Assembly: GCA_905221605.1 (NCBI GenBank) | Contig: CAJNDS010000340.1 | Location: 50,001 to 114,000, forward strand | Reading direction: 5' to 3' | DNA: 64,000 nucleotides | Source: Symbiodinium natans | Lineage: Eukaryota > Sar > Dinophyceae > Suessiales > Symbiodiniaceae | Shown here: positions 55,709 through 64,000 of the stretch, in pieces | How the letters are laid out: each line of letters starts with the position of its first letter | Position numbering within the stretch: the stretch's first letter is position 1 | Made by a program: the position numbers and the translations under genes | The notes under the pieces: generated by a model | Told to the model about the DNA's origin: nothing | The model's database searches: none | What the model saw: the letters and a program-made list of their open reading frames with translations, nothing else

Positions 55709-55844
55709 GTTCGACATCCGGGGTCCCGTCCGACAGATTGTGTTCCTCCTGCTGTTCGTGATGATGTGAGTGCTGGCAATCCCGGTCTCTATGCATTAAC
55801 CTTGGGGCTTACTTGCCAGTGCTGCGGACGACTACGCCCAATGA
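55709..55844 (+). CDS. two-exon 3' end of a membrane protein
   Basis: 55,709-55,765 (CTGGCAG| to AT|GTGAGT; FDIRGPVRQIVFLLLFVM) and 55,820-55,844 (TTGCCAG|; AADDYAQ, TGA) join in phase through ATT. The result is a single C-terminal membrane helix with a short acidic tail. The 54-bp intron has consensus ends and no telomeric repeat. Earlier exons may include 55,406-55,503. Confidence 0.58.
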
Positions 55845-55964
55845 ATCCCTAAGCCGCCGTAGGCACATGTGCAAAGTGCCTAGGGCACCTCGAAGTACTC
55901 ACTCCCTCCTTAGACAGAAGAACCCCTAAACCGCCGAGACCCTAAACCCTAAACCCTCAACCCG

Positions 55965-56337
55965 ATGAAACCCTTTTCGCCACGCGGTGAGTGTCGGTCC
56001 TCGCGCTTGAAGCCAGACGCATGCGCTCGCTGCACTAGCTAAGACTCTGCACGCTGCGGAGCAGAAAGGCGGGAAGTGCCCAGTGTTTATCTTCTTTTGT
56101 GGGTCCATGTACCTATATAGTACATACCCAAGGCCCGAAAGCTACTATATAGAAACCCCTGTAAGGCCCAAGTATCTACTATATATGCAAAAGGAAACTT
56201 TAGGTTCTACTAATTGCTTAAGAACCCTGTCAAAAAAATAAGAAGATTCTGCCTGACTAGGGTACTACAGGGATTACTTTCGTTTCTTCTTTTTGGGGTT
56301 CTTAAGCAACTAGTAGTCTCAGCTTTGGTGCTTGTAG
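55965..56337 (+). CDS. possible three-exon small gene with a two-element intron
   Basis: 55,965-55,986 (ATG; MKPFSPR; |GTGAGT), 56,065-56,102 (CGGAGCAG|; RREVPSVYLLLW; |GTCCAT) and 56,317-56,337 (CTAGTAG|; SQLWCL, TAG) join in phase. The second intron is a family C copy followed by a family A copy, the GT lying in the C end and the AG in the A end. 26 residues is short, so this may be part of something else. Confidence 0.38.
56103..56206. mobile_element. family C element, 3' truncated
   Basis: GTCCATGTACCTATATAGTA to GTAAGGCCCAAGTATCTAC; the right inverted end is lost. Confidence 0.65.
56207..56316. mobile_element. family A element, complete
   Basis: CTACTAATTGCTTAAGAACC and GGTTCTTAAGCAACTAGTAG are nearly perfect inverted ends. 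Confidence 0.8.
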
Positions 56338-56734
56338 GGTCCTCAAAGGGTTTAGAAGGTCTCTGTGGCCTACAAAGGGTTCATAGAGTGTAGGGTTTAG
56401 GGTTTAGGGTTTAGGGTTTAGGGTTTAGGGTTTAGGGTTTAGGGTTTAGGGTTAGGGGAGAGGGGTTTATAGGTCTCATAGGGCTTATAGGTTTCTGAGT
56501 AGGGCTTAGAGGCTTCAGGGCTTAGGCGTTTAGGTTTTAGGGGTTCAGGGCTACAGGTTTAGGGTTAGGGTGAGGGTTTAGTGTACTCTATCGAGCGATG
56601 CCCCACGTTTGCTTTCCAATTCATCAGCTTCCCAGCATAAACCCTGCCTAAACCCTAAACCCTAAACCTAAACCCTCAACCCTCAACCCTAAACCCATAA
56701 ACCCCCCCCCCCCCCTCCCCCCCTGGACCCGAAA

Positions 56735-56851
56735 ATTGATCTGCCCCGCTGTGAACTTTGTGCCCGGACTGCTCCCGGGCGCGCTAGCGCATCTCGCTTC
56801 GGCTGGCTGAAGGCGTCTCTCGCTTTGTGGCTCAAGAAGTCAACGGCATGA
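56735..56851 (+). CDS. candidate terminal exon, 38 codons
   Basis: Directly after a C-rich tract one frame reads IDLPRCELCARTAPGRASAS and RFGWLKASLALWLKKSTA to TGA (56,849-56,851). No acceptor is visible. Confidence 0.38.
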   Translation: MDLPRCELCARTAPGRASASRFGWLKASLALWLKKSTA

Positions 56852-56876
56852 AGGGTTCAGGGTTTAGGGCTAGTAG

Positions 56877-56948
56877 ATCCCAAGCCCGTCTCGGCCCAGC
56901 GCAGCTTTAGCCTCTGAGGCTGTCATACCACCCCTTCCCAGAGTCTAG
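56877..56948 (+). CDS. candidate terminal exon
   Basis: After GGGCTAGTAG| 23 codons begin IPSPSRPSAALASEAVIPPL and end TAG (56,946-56,948). Confidence 0.42.
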   Translation: MPSPSRPSAALASEAVIPPLPRV

Positions 56949-57134
56949 AAGTATAAGCTTAGTGCTCCGAGCTATACTATCAAGGAAGGTGCAAAGTTTC
57001 TTGAGGGAGAGCGGGGTCTATATAGGGGTCTCAGCAAGTGCACCCGAAACCGTGAAGCCTAGACCCGAAAAAGGAAGTTTGGGCGAAGCCCTGAACCTGA
57101 AACCCGAAACCCGAAACCCAAAGCCCAAAGCCCC

Positions 57135-57250
57135 TAATTAAACCCTATAAACCCTATAAACCCTATGAACCCTATGAACCCTATAAACCCTATAAACCCT
57201 AGAAACCCTAGAAACCCTACAAACCCTACAAACCCTCGAAACCCTCGAAG
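57135..57250. repeat. array of paired nine-base telomere variants
   Basis: Nine-base units occur as doublets: CCCTATAAA twice, CCCTATGAA twice, CCCTATAAA twice, CCCTAGAAA twice, CCCTACAAA twice, then CCCTCGAAA and CCCTCGAAG. Confidence 0.9.
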
Positions 57251-57254
57251 CACT

Positions 57255-57352
57255 AGAAGCCCTAAACCCTAGAAGCCCTAAACCCTAAACCCTAAACCCT
57301 AAACCCTAAACCCTAAACCCTAAACCCTAAACCCTAAACCCTAAACCCTAAA
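57255..57352. repeat. interstitial CCCTAAA tract
   Basis: Thirteen units following CCCTAGAAG variants. Confidence 0.97.
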
Positions 57353-57424
57353 CCCCAACCCCCTAGACCCCCCAAACCCGCACCTCAACCTCCAAGCAGC
57401 CATGCGCCGCCCAGCGCCGGCACC

Positions 57425-57465
57425 ATGCCCGTGAGCTTTGACTTTGGAGAGGCGCCTTTCCTCAG
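57425..57465 (+). CDS. candidate first exon, possibly of the CobW gene
   Basis: ATG in a strong context (GGCACCATGCC) starts MPVSFDFGEAPFL and ends CAG|GTTTAG. It is the nearest convincing start upstream of the CobW exons, but the connecting exons are not resolved. Confidence 0.38.
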
Positions 57466-58082
57466 GTTTAGAACGTTTAGGGTTTAGGGTTTAGGGTTTA
57501 GGGTTTAGGGTTTAGGGTGCATTTTGGGTTTAGGGTTTAGGGCTTCATGTTTAGGGTTTCGGGAATGCTGTGATATGGGAAGAAGCTGTGAAGGTTGGGA
57601 TGCAGACTAGCCTGGAACGGCGGAGCGCAGCCATGGCCCGATTGTGGAGGGCCGTTTAAGGTTTAGGGTTTAGGGTTTAGGGTTTAGGGTTTAGGGCATG
57701 GGGTTTAGGAATTAAGGTACCCGTTTGTATAAGACAAAGAAAAGTGGCCTCTATGACGTCCCTAAAAAGCCATAGAGCCCAGAGCCCGAAAAAGCACCAG
57801 CGATACTGAACACACAACCTGAGAACCCACAACTCTCACGCGCCACAGCCCCAACGACCCCCACAAAGGTCAGGGTTTAGGTTTTTTTTCCGGTTATAGG
57901 GTTAGAGGGGTATAGGGCTTAAAGGGTTTACTGTATATTATACGGTTTATAGGGTTTAGGGTTTAGGTTTCATAAGTTTCAGAACTGAACAAAAAGCAAA
58001 ACCCGAAACCCCAGACCCTAAACGAACTCCGCCACCATGGTCTCGTGAGCTGGAGTGTTTTAGTCCTCCGGGTCAAGCTCTG

Positions 58083-58268
58083 CCTTGGGGACCAAATGAA
58101 CCCTAAAACGCCGATGCTATTAGAATTCCTACTTGGGTTTAGGGTTTAGGGGTTTAGGGTTTAGGGTTTAGGGTTTAGGGTTTAGGGTTTAGGGTTTAGG
58201 GTTTAGGGTTTAGGGTTTAGGGTTTAGGGTATATGAACCATAAACCAGGGTTCGTTTGGTCCCCAAGG
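58083..58268. mobile_element. family O element with a telomeric insertion
   Basis: Ends CCTTGGGGACCAAATGAACC and GGTTCGTTTGGTCCCCAAGG match 43,291-43,402. In the middle, TTGGG and TATATGAACC are separated by 92 bp of TTTAGGG repeat (58,138-58,229), where the other copy reads TCGGGTATATGACC. Confidence 0.8.
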
Positions 58269-58292
58269 TATAGAGCGTCCTCGCCCACACAG

Positions 58293-58342
58293 TTGCTCAG
58301 GTTGTGCCGTCGAGGTTGTAGGATGCGGGGCCTCTTGCAAGG
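58293..58342 (+). CDS. candidate exon upstream of the CobW exons
   Basis: Between GCCCACACAG| and AAGG|GTTTGG the frame reads LLRLCRRGCRMRGLLQ. It would join the exon at 58,889 in phase, but the composition is unlike a CobW N-terminus, so the link is weak. Confidence 0.25.
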
Positions 58343-58625
58343 GTTTGGGGTTTAGGGTTTAGGGTTTAGGGTTTAGGGTTTAGGGTTTAGGGTTTAGGGT
58401 TCCAATGGTGTGTGCCCTTTGCGTTCTCCCTATGGCCCCCCCCCCCCCCCCCCGCAATAAGTGAACCCTAAACCTTGGAGCCCTAAACCTTATAGCCCAA
58501 AGCCCTGAGCCTTAGAACCATAACCTTGGAACTCTGAAACCCTAAACCTTCGAACCGATAACCCCCAAGCCAATAGAACCTTGCACCCTCAAACCCTGAA
58601 CCCTGAACCCTGCCCCACGTGGTTG

Positions 58626-58725
58626 GTTTAGGGTTTAGGGTTTAGGGTTTAGGGTTTAGGGTTTAGGGTTTAGGGTTTAGGGTTTAGGGTTTAGGGTTTA
58701 GGGTTTAGGGTTTAGGGTTTAGGAA
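58626..58725. repeat. interstitial telomeric tract, TTTAGGG orientation
   Basis: Fourteen perfect units. Confidence 0.97.
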
Positions 58726-58888
58726 CCCTCCAATGCCAAAGAAGGCCCCCCCAAACATGGACGAAAACCCCACCAACCCCAAAACCCTCAACCAACTGAA
58801 GCCTCAAGCCTAAACCCTGGACCATAAAATCTTCAATCCCTAATCCCCATGAGGTTTAGGGTTAAGGGTTTGGGGGTTCAGGGCTTAG

Positions 58889-58987
58889 GGACACCAACAC
58901 CGTGGACCCCGAGGAGAACCGGCCAGAGCACCTAGCGGGACGGCCGAAGACGCCCATCACGCTCTTGGGCGGCTTCCTGGGCTCAGG
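58889..58987 (+). CDS. CobW gene, exon with the first half of Walker A
   Basis: Acceptor GGGCTTAG|; ends GGCTCAGG with intron starting GAAGCC. Confidence 0.85.
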
Positions 58988-61900
58988 GAAGCCTTGGACG
59001 CAAGGGGGATTTGTGGGTTTAGGGTTTAGGGAGTTTAGGGAGTTTATGGGGGCTTGGAGAGTTTAGGGTTGCAGGGTTCAATTAAGCAGGGGCTGCAAAG
59101 GGGTTTAGGGGGTTTAGGGTTGCAGGGTTCAGGGTTTTTTGGGGTCGTTGGGATCTCAAGGTGGTTTGGGGCTTGAAAGTGTTCAGACCTTTCGACCGCA
59201 AGGGTTTAAACCGCATTCGGTTCTTGGGTTTGCTCGAGGACTGTTTTTTTTGGGTTTGGGGTTTTCTGGTTTTGCGTTGAAGCTAACTAAGATGTGCTTT
59301 GAATGCTTTGGGGGTTTAGAGGGGTTCAGGGTTCCGGTTCTCGGGGCTTTAAATTTGTATCCCGTTAAGGACATAAAGTTTATTGGGCTTAAAGGGTTGG
59401 GGACTGGGGGTGTAAAATTAGATATGGTCAGTTCTCAAAATTTTGGTCCTTTTCTGGGTACCGGTACCCCAAATACTAGGGGCCGCCTGACAACAGTAAG
59501 CCCAAAAGGGACCCGAATGTAGAGAATCTCGCATATAGCGTGCTTCCTTCCTCAACATGACGATGTTCGAGAGCGAGTGTATTTGCTTGTGTTCTAGAAC
59601 TCCTTTTCTGGGGTTCAAGGGGCAGGGTTTTAGGGTTTAGGGTTCAGGACGTAGGACGTGGGGCTGATCAAATGTATGGGGCTTTATGGGCGTCTGAACC
59701 TTCAGGAAGTATGCAACCGACATGAATCGATCCCCAAATTGTACCCTAATTAAATGTCCCATGAAGGGAGGTTCCTTAAACTATGGAGCCCTCTTCAGCG
59801 GGTGCCACAACAAGGGTCGAGCTGTTAGAGGACCCCCCCTAAACCCTAAACCCTAAACCCTAAACCCTAAACCCTAAACCCTAAACCCTAAACCCTAAAC
59901 CCTAAACCCCCCTCTCGTGGAATTCTACCTTGGGACCCCTAAGGTTGCGCCCTTGGGTTTGGGGGACCGCTTTAAGGAGTATGTGAAGGGAACCCTTTGT
60001 GGCCTTATGGGTACATCCTGAGGGGTCCGAGTACTAGGATTCCGGAGTAGGTCCTTATTTCCTTTTTTTAGGTTTTGGGTTCCCAAAAAATCCCCTTAAA
60101 ACCCAAAAAAGGGGCACTCGTTTATTCCTAGGTTGCTCCTGGGTCTAGAGCATGACTCCCTTGAAGCTCAGGAAAACCACCCTTCTGAAGCATCTCCTGG
60201 AAAATCAGAGTGGCGTCCGGATCGGCGTCGTGGGGCACCCAGCAGTTCAATTTAGGGCTTGCCCGCCCAACAAGGCCTCCTCATCCCGATAAACCCGAAC
60301 CCCTAAGCCCTACATAAACCCTAAACTGATCAGGTATTCCTGGTCCTTCAGCATTCTCTTGGTCCTCAGCATACCCTACATGACCCCACATAATCTTACC
60401 CTGCCATGGGCCCTTTGATCTCCTGAACCCTCGTCAGCAGCCCAGATTTTAGATCTCAGTTGGAGAAGTAGCCCGAAACTCTACACCCTTGGGAACCCTG
60501 AAAAAAATGAGGCGCCCAGAGCCCTCGCCAGGATGTATCAGTCCCGAAATGGTGTTTTGGTCTTTTACTTGTTCCATTGTTTTTGGGGTTTTGGGCTTAG
60601 GGTTTAGGGTTTAGGGTTAGCCTGTTCGAGGCAGCCAGGTGACAAGGTCACCAGACTCTTCTTGCAGCTCACCCTCTTCAAGCCGAAATCCACACGCCAT
60701 GGGATATGCCTCTTCTTTTGCATGGATGCACGAATGATACACGAGAACCTGAAGACCTTGATCCCAGTTCTACGACACATAGCGTGGTCCTGCAACGTTG
60801 CCTTTTAAGGGCCGGTATCCCCGTTGCAGCTCCAATGAGGCGCCCTTGTCCCACGCCAAGCAGCACAAAGCTGGCCCAACCACCCGGCGGAAGCCTGCGC
60901 TATGCCTGTGCAGAGCTCAAGGGCGACTGGAAGTGGCACGAGCGGGTGGGTTTGGCTAACAGAATACTCCAGTTTCTCGAAACTGTTGCTTCCTGTGCAA
61001 GGCACAGGCTAGTGACTCGAGGCTCAGGTACTACGACAGCCCCGAAGTGGCGTTTTTTCTTGTTAATCGAAGTTGGGTACCTAGTTGGGGGGGAATCCTA
61101 CTTTTAACAAGGGAAACCTCCTAATTGGGTCCTTTTTTTCAGAGGGAATCCTACTAATTGGGGCCCCATATACAAGGGGAATGCTACTAATTGGGTGTAA
61201 TTTGGAGGGTCTCCTATTTTAAACCCCCCAAGTCGGAGCCTGAGAGGCTTCGGGCACATCTAAAATACTCAGACTTAGGGTTTAGGGTTTAGGGTTTAGG
61301 GTTTAGGGTTTAGGGTTTAGGGTTTAGGGGTTTATAGGGTTAACCCGAACCCTAAACCCTGAACCCTAAGTCATGCTGCTGGGCTTGCGCTCTCACACCA
61401 CTCTGCCTCGAGGTTCAACCCCCTGTAGGCCCCTGTAGGCCCCTGTGTTAGGGTTTAGGGTGTAGGGTTCTTCTTATAAGGCGCGGTACTCGATTGCTAA
61501 GGGCCGAAAAAAGGACCCATAATTTCGAGAACTACCTGGGCAGTTCTCTAGATTCAGATGATGATGGGTCCTTTTCTTTGTGCTCTTAATACCAAGCTCC
61601 GCATCCTGCTGTAGAATCCCGCCCCTCACATGCCAGGTTCGGATTTTGGGTGCCTTCTGCCTCACCTGGAAACACTAGCACCCAAAACAAAGCCCCAAAG
61701 AAACCCTGCAGTTCCCTGGACGTCCTAAGCCATGGTCGATCATCCCTCCCGAAGCTGATTCACACCCTAAACCCTAAACCCTAAACCCTAAACCCTAAAC
61801 CCTAAACCCTAAACCCTAAACCCTAAACCCTAAACCCTAAACCCTAAACCCTAAACCCTAAACCCTAAACCCTAAACCCTAAACCCTAAACCCTAAACCC

Positions 61901-63162
61901 TAAACCCTAAACCCTAAACCCTAAACCCTAAACCCTAAACCCTAAACCCTAAACCCTAAACCCTAACCCTAAACCCTAAACCCTAAACCGACACCCAGAA
62001 TAAGCGAACCGCCAGACAACTGACCTAGAGGAAAGGGCCATTTACCTTCTTTTACATCAGGATCAGTAGCCTTGGAACCTTTGTAACTTCCTTATCTTAG
62101 TGGTTCTTAGTAGGCAATGAGGGAATTAGGCACCTCATACCCCCAAAAGGGGTTCTAGTTTAGAGAACTCACTCTGTACCCTTTAGGGGAACAGAAAGTG
62201 CCCGAAACGCTGAACCCTGAGTCTTAGGGTTTAGGGTTTAGGGTTAAGGGTTTAGGGTTTAGGGTTCAGGGTTTAGGGTTTAGGGAGTTTAGGGTTTAGG
62301 GTTTAGGGGCACTAAAGCAGGTGGTGAATGATGTGGCTTCCATCAACATCGACTCACAGCTCGTCCGACGGTATGAGCCTCTTCGACGCAAGGGCAGGAG
62401 CCCTACCCGAAGCCCTAAGCCCTAAACCCTAAACCCTAAACCCTAAGCTCTAACAAGTGTAGCATCGGATCCCGAGAGTTTGGGAACGGGAAGTCGGAAG
62501 GGCACCTTTCTAAGGGACTTTACAGGGGTGTAGGGTTTAGGGTTTAGGGCTACAGGGCCTAGAGTCAGGGTTTGTGGGTTAGAATTTAGTACTTTGAATC
62601 TAGGGTTTGGGTTTAGGGTTTGGGTTTGAAGTTCCCTGCCTCCCGACTAGGAGCCCGGAAGGAACCCGTGCAGGTGCACCAAGATCCACATCCGACACGC
62701 CCTTTTAGGGTTTAGGGTTTAGGGTTTAAGCTCTCAACTCGAGGCTACTAGCACCCTCAGTCCTATAATTACTTGGAAATAATTTCGAATTGTTTAGTTA
62801 CCACATCCCTAAGGAACAGCTAAAATTGCGTCTTTTGCTAGGGTGCCAAGTTCAGTATAGCAGCAGGAGCCCCCAAACAGTTCAAGGTCTGCAAGAGGGG
62901 GCCTTAAGGCCAGCACTGAGAGGCGTAACCCTGGTGCTTCTGGACGCATCAACCCATGAATCCCGAACACCCTAAACCCCAAAACCTGAACCCTGCCCCC
63001 AAGTAAAACCCTACATCCCCAAAACTCTAAACCTCATCATCATCACCCATCACTCTTAAACCCTAAACCCCAAATCCCAAACCCAAAAACCCAAACCCAA
63101 GGTTCTAAACACAAAGTCGCTGGAAAGGTCCGGTCTCGTGGAAGTCAGCGAGCTGCAGAACG
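58889..63162 (+). CDS. CobW/COG0523-family GTPase, 3' part beyond the mapped exons
   Basis: Four exons give one uninterrupted family-typical sequence. Exon 58,889-58,987 carries a charged stretch (TNTVDPEENRPEHLAGRPK) and then PITLLGGFLGSG. Exon 60,172-60,229 completes Walker A as GSGKTTLLKHLLENQSGVRI. Exon 62,321-62,370 gives VVNDVASINIDSQLV, the VND motif after beta-2. Exon 63,128-63,162 gives SGLVEVSELQNG, the segment before the metal-binding CxCC motif, which must lie further downstream. COG0523 proteins are GTP-dependent metallochaperones or insertases; the substrate metal cannot be told here. Introns: 58,988-60,171 (donor GA, the only choice that restores GSGK), 60,230-62,320 (GT-AG) and 62,371-63,127 (GTATGA to AAAG). 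The last donor appears to be GC. The introns contain telomeric tracts and family B and F elements. The N-terminal exons are not resolved. Confidence 0.88.
59139..59522 (+). other. open frame inside CobW intron 1
   Basis: 127 codons, low-complexity G/F/L-rich at first, overlapping a family F element at 59,427-59,529 toward its end. It lies inside an intron defined by homology on both sides, so it is not treated as a gene; it shows that long open frames occur in introns here. Confidence 0.5.
59838..59908. repeat. interstitial CCCTAAA tract in CobW intron 1
   Basis: Ten perfect units. Confidence 0.97.
60043..60147. mobile_element. family B element in CobW intron 1
   Basis: CTAGGATTCCGGAGTAGG and the inverse CCTAGGTTGCTCCTGGGTCTAG, 24 bp before the acceptor of the next exon. 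Confidence 0.7.
60172..60229 (+). CDS. CobW gene, exon completing Walker A
   Basis: Acceptor GAAGCTCAG|GAAAACC; donor GTC|GTGGGG. 19 codons. Confidence 0.9.
60706..61107 (+). other. open frame inside CobW intron 2
   Basis: 133 codons including ELKGDWKWHERVGLANRILQ. It looks protein-like but lies inside a 2.1-kb intron that is well fixed by the exons on either side. It may be a gene fragment or chance. Confidence 0.45.
61080..61210. repeat. direct repeats of GGGAATCCTACTAATTGGG
   Basis: Four related units (CTAGTTGGGGGGGAATCCTA, CTCCTAATTGGGTCC, AATCCTACTAATTGGGGCC, AATGCTACTAATTGGGTG) about 35 bp apart inside CobW intron 2. Confidence 0.7.
61764..61990. repeat. interstitial CCCTAAA tract in CobW intron 2
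   Basis: About 32 units with one CCCTAA break; the longest pure tract in the window. Confidence 0.97.
62223..62307. repeat. interstitial telomeric tract at the 3' end of CobW intron 2
   Basis: TTTAGGG units ending 13 bases before the acceptor CACTAAAGCAG|. Confidence 0.95.
62321..62370 (+). CDS. CobW gene, exon with the VND motif
   Basis: Acceptor ACTAAAGCAG|; donor CG|GTATGAG. 16 codons plus two bases. Confidence 0.92.
63128..63162 (+). CDS. CobW gene, exon before the CxCC motif
   Basis: Acceptor GCTGGAAAG|; the first base completes the arginine codon of the previous exon; ends AACG|GCCGCG (GC donor). Confidence 0.75.
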
Positions 63163-64000
63163 GCCGCGGAGCTGGCTTTGGGGTTTAGGCTTTATAGTTT
63201 AGGGTCTAGAGGTTTAGGGTTTAGGGCTCTGGGGTTGTAGGCTTAAGTTAGGGCTTAGTGTTGTGCTTTTGCAACAGCTAACTAGAAAGAACTGGGCGCA
63301 CGTTCATTGCATTTGTGAATGAGTAAGCCAAGCGAGTGAGGGCTCAACAGTTTCATCAGTTTTCACTTGGGGGTTCATGCGGTCACAACCCCGCGAGAGG
63401 CGCCCAGGGGCATTGCTCCTGCTACTACGTTGCGCACACGATTTAGGGTCAACATCCATCCTCCCCCCCAAACCACAATACCCCGCGCGTGCTTTCGACG
63501 AGAGATGCCAGAAGTCTTGATGCACAATTGCAAGGTCCGGAAGGCTCAAGAGAAGCTTAAACAGAAGTGTAGCCGATTCCGAAAGCACGCTCTGCCGTCA
63601 TCTCTCTTTCTCTACGCGTGATTCAGAGTGCGAAATTTCATGCGTGCGAAATAGTGGAAGCCAAGAGCACAAAGTAGATTGTATGGTTACATGGGCCATC
63701 GGCAAAATGTAATAAGCCCGTGTGTGAATAATGCAGAACACTGTGGAAGAAAGATACGATAAAGTTCCCCCGAATTCACAGCAAGACCGAATCCGGAATT
63801 CAGGAGTCCATTTGTAGTACGATTGTGGCAGCAGGTACCCAAAAGCCATCCCGAATAGGGTTTTGGGTGCCTACTTCTGTGATAGTACTACAAATTCAAA
63901 CCTCCGGGTTGTGAGTCTCATGAACCCGACGTAAGCTTTACAAAACCTAAACCGCCCGGAGCCCTGGGCTGCTCCAAGACCCCGAACGCGCTTTGGCAGA
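63163..64000. other. no recognised gene; presumed CobW intron
   Basis: Few telomeric words, two overlapping frames of 80-95 codons on opposite strands near 63,304-63,621, and no CxCC-encoding exon. The next CobW exon is probably outside the window. Confidence 0.4.

Noticed and set aside
59139-61107. Additional genes inside the CobW introns
   Set aside because: The open frames of 127 and 133 codons are protein-like, but the flanking exons splice to a complete family motif without them; they are described as intronic frames.
61764-61990. True chromosome end
   Set aside because: Although it is the longest pure tract, it lies inside an intron of a gene defined by homology on both sides. Other tracts in both orientations show the same embedded position.
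1-64000. tRNA, rRNA or snRNA genes
   Set aside because: No recognisable conserved blocks were noticed by eye. A covariance-model scan could not be run, so absence is not proven.

Overview
The window looks like nuclear DNA of a dinoflagellate, most likely a Symbiodiniaceae alga. The evidence is TTTAGGG-type telomere motifs, nearly all recognisable coding pieces on one strand (+), many small exons, splice donors that include GC and probably GA beside GT, short inverted-repeat elements sitting at exon edges, and one intronless gene built from 41-residue RCC1-like repeats of a style I associate with Symbiodinium. No rRNA, tRNA, CRISPR array, phage gene or complete transposase was recognised. The species assignment is an inference.

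The dominant feature is telomere-like DNA. More than 60 tracts of TTTAGGG or its complement, roughly 20 to 225 bp each and in both orientations, are scattered from end to end, with degenerate derivatives (TTTAGGGG octamers, TTGAGGG, nine-base doublets). They are not a chromosome end. Several lie inside other repeats, and several are whole introns or intron edges of plausible genes. Read in the TTTAGGG direction, the repeat carries both a GT (GG|GTTTAG) and an AG (TTTAG|GG), so it resembles a ready-made intron.

Two genes are well supported. At 25,515-26,633 is an intronless gene for a 372-residue protein with a ubiquitin-like N-terminus and seven near-identical 41-residue RCC1-like repeats. 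From 58,889 to beyond 63,162, split over at least four exons, is a CobW/COG0523-type GTPase; its Walker A loop is restored across a GA-AG intron and its introns (1.2, 2.1 and 0.8 kb) hold telomeric tracts and short elements. The other coding calls are candidate exons: islands with an AG in front, a GT/GC/GA or stop behind, and a protein-like frame. Open, protein-like frames also occur inside the CobW introns, so isolated candidates are uncertain (0.25-0.45). Where two or three islands join in phase, confidence is higher.

Short elements of about 100-130 bp with terminal inverted repeats (TIRs) fall into families that I label A to O for this window. A: CTACTA.TTGCTTAAGAACC. B: CTAGGACCCAGAG or GCCCAGTAGTACC. 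C: CCCTAAGGGTCCATGTACC. D: CTACAAGGAGGGGCCCC. E: TTGGGATGTTCCCCCTTAT. I: TATTCCCTTATGGCCCCT. O: CCTTGGGGACCAAATGAACC. They abut exons, nest in one another, and in places carry the splice sites, which is how introners (mobile introns) behave.

Layout: 1-7 kb, telomeric tracts with small exons and minisatellites; 7.9-10.6 kb, one large TIR element filled with degenerate and palindromic arrays; 10.9-24.3 kb, many candidate exons on +; 25-26.6 kb, the RCC1-like gene; 27-57 kb, candidate exon chains with telomeric introns and short elements; 57.4-63.2 kb, the CobW gene; the last 0.8 kb has no recognised gene.
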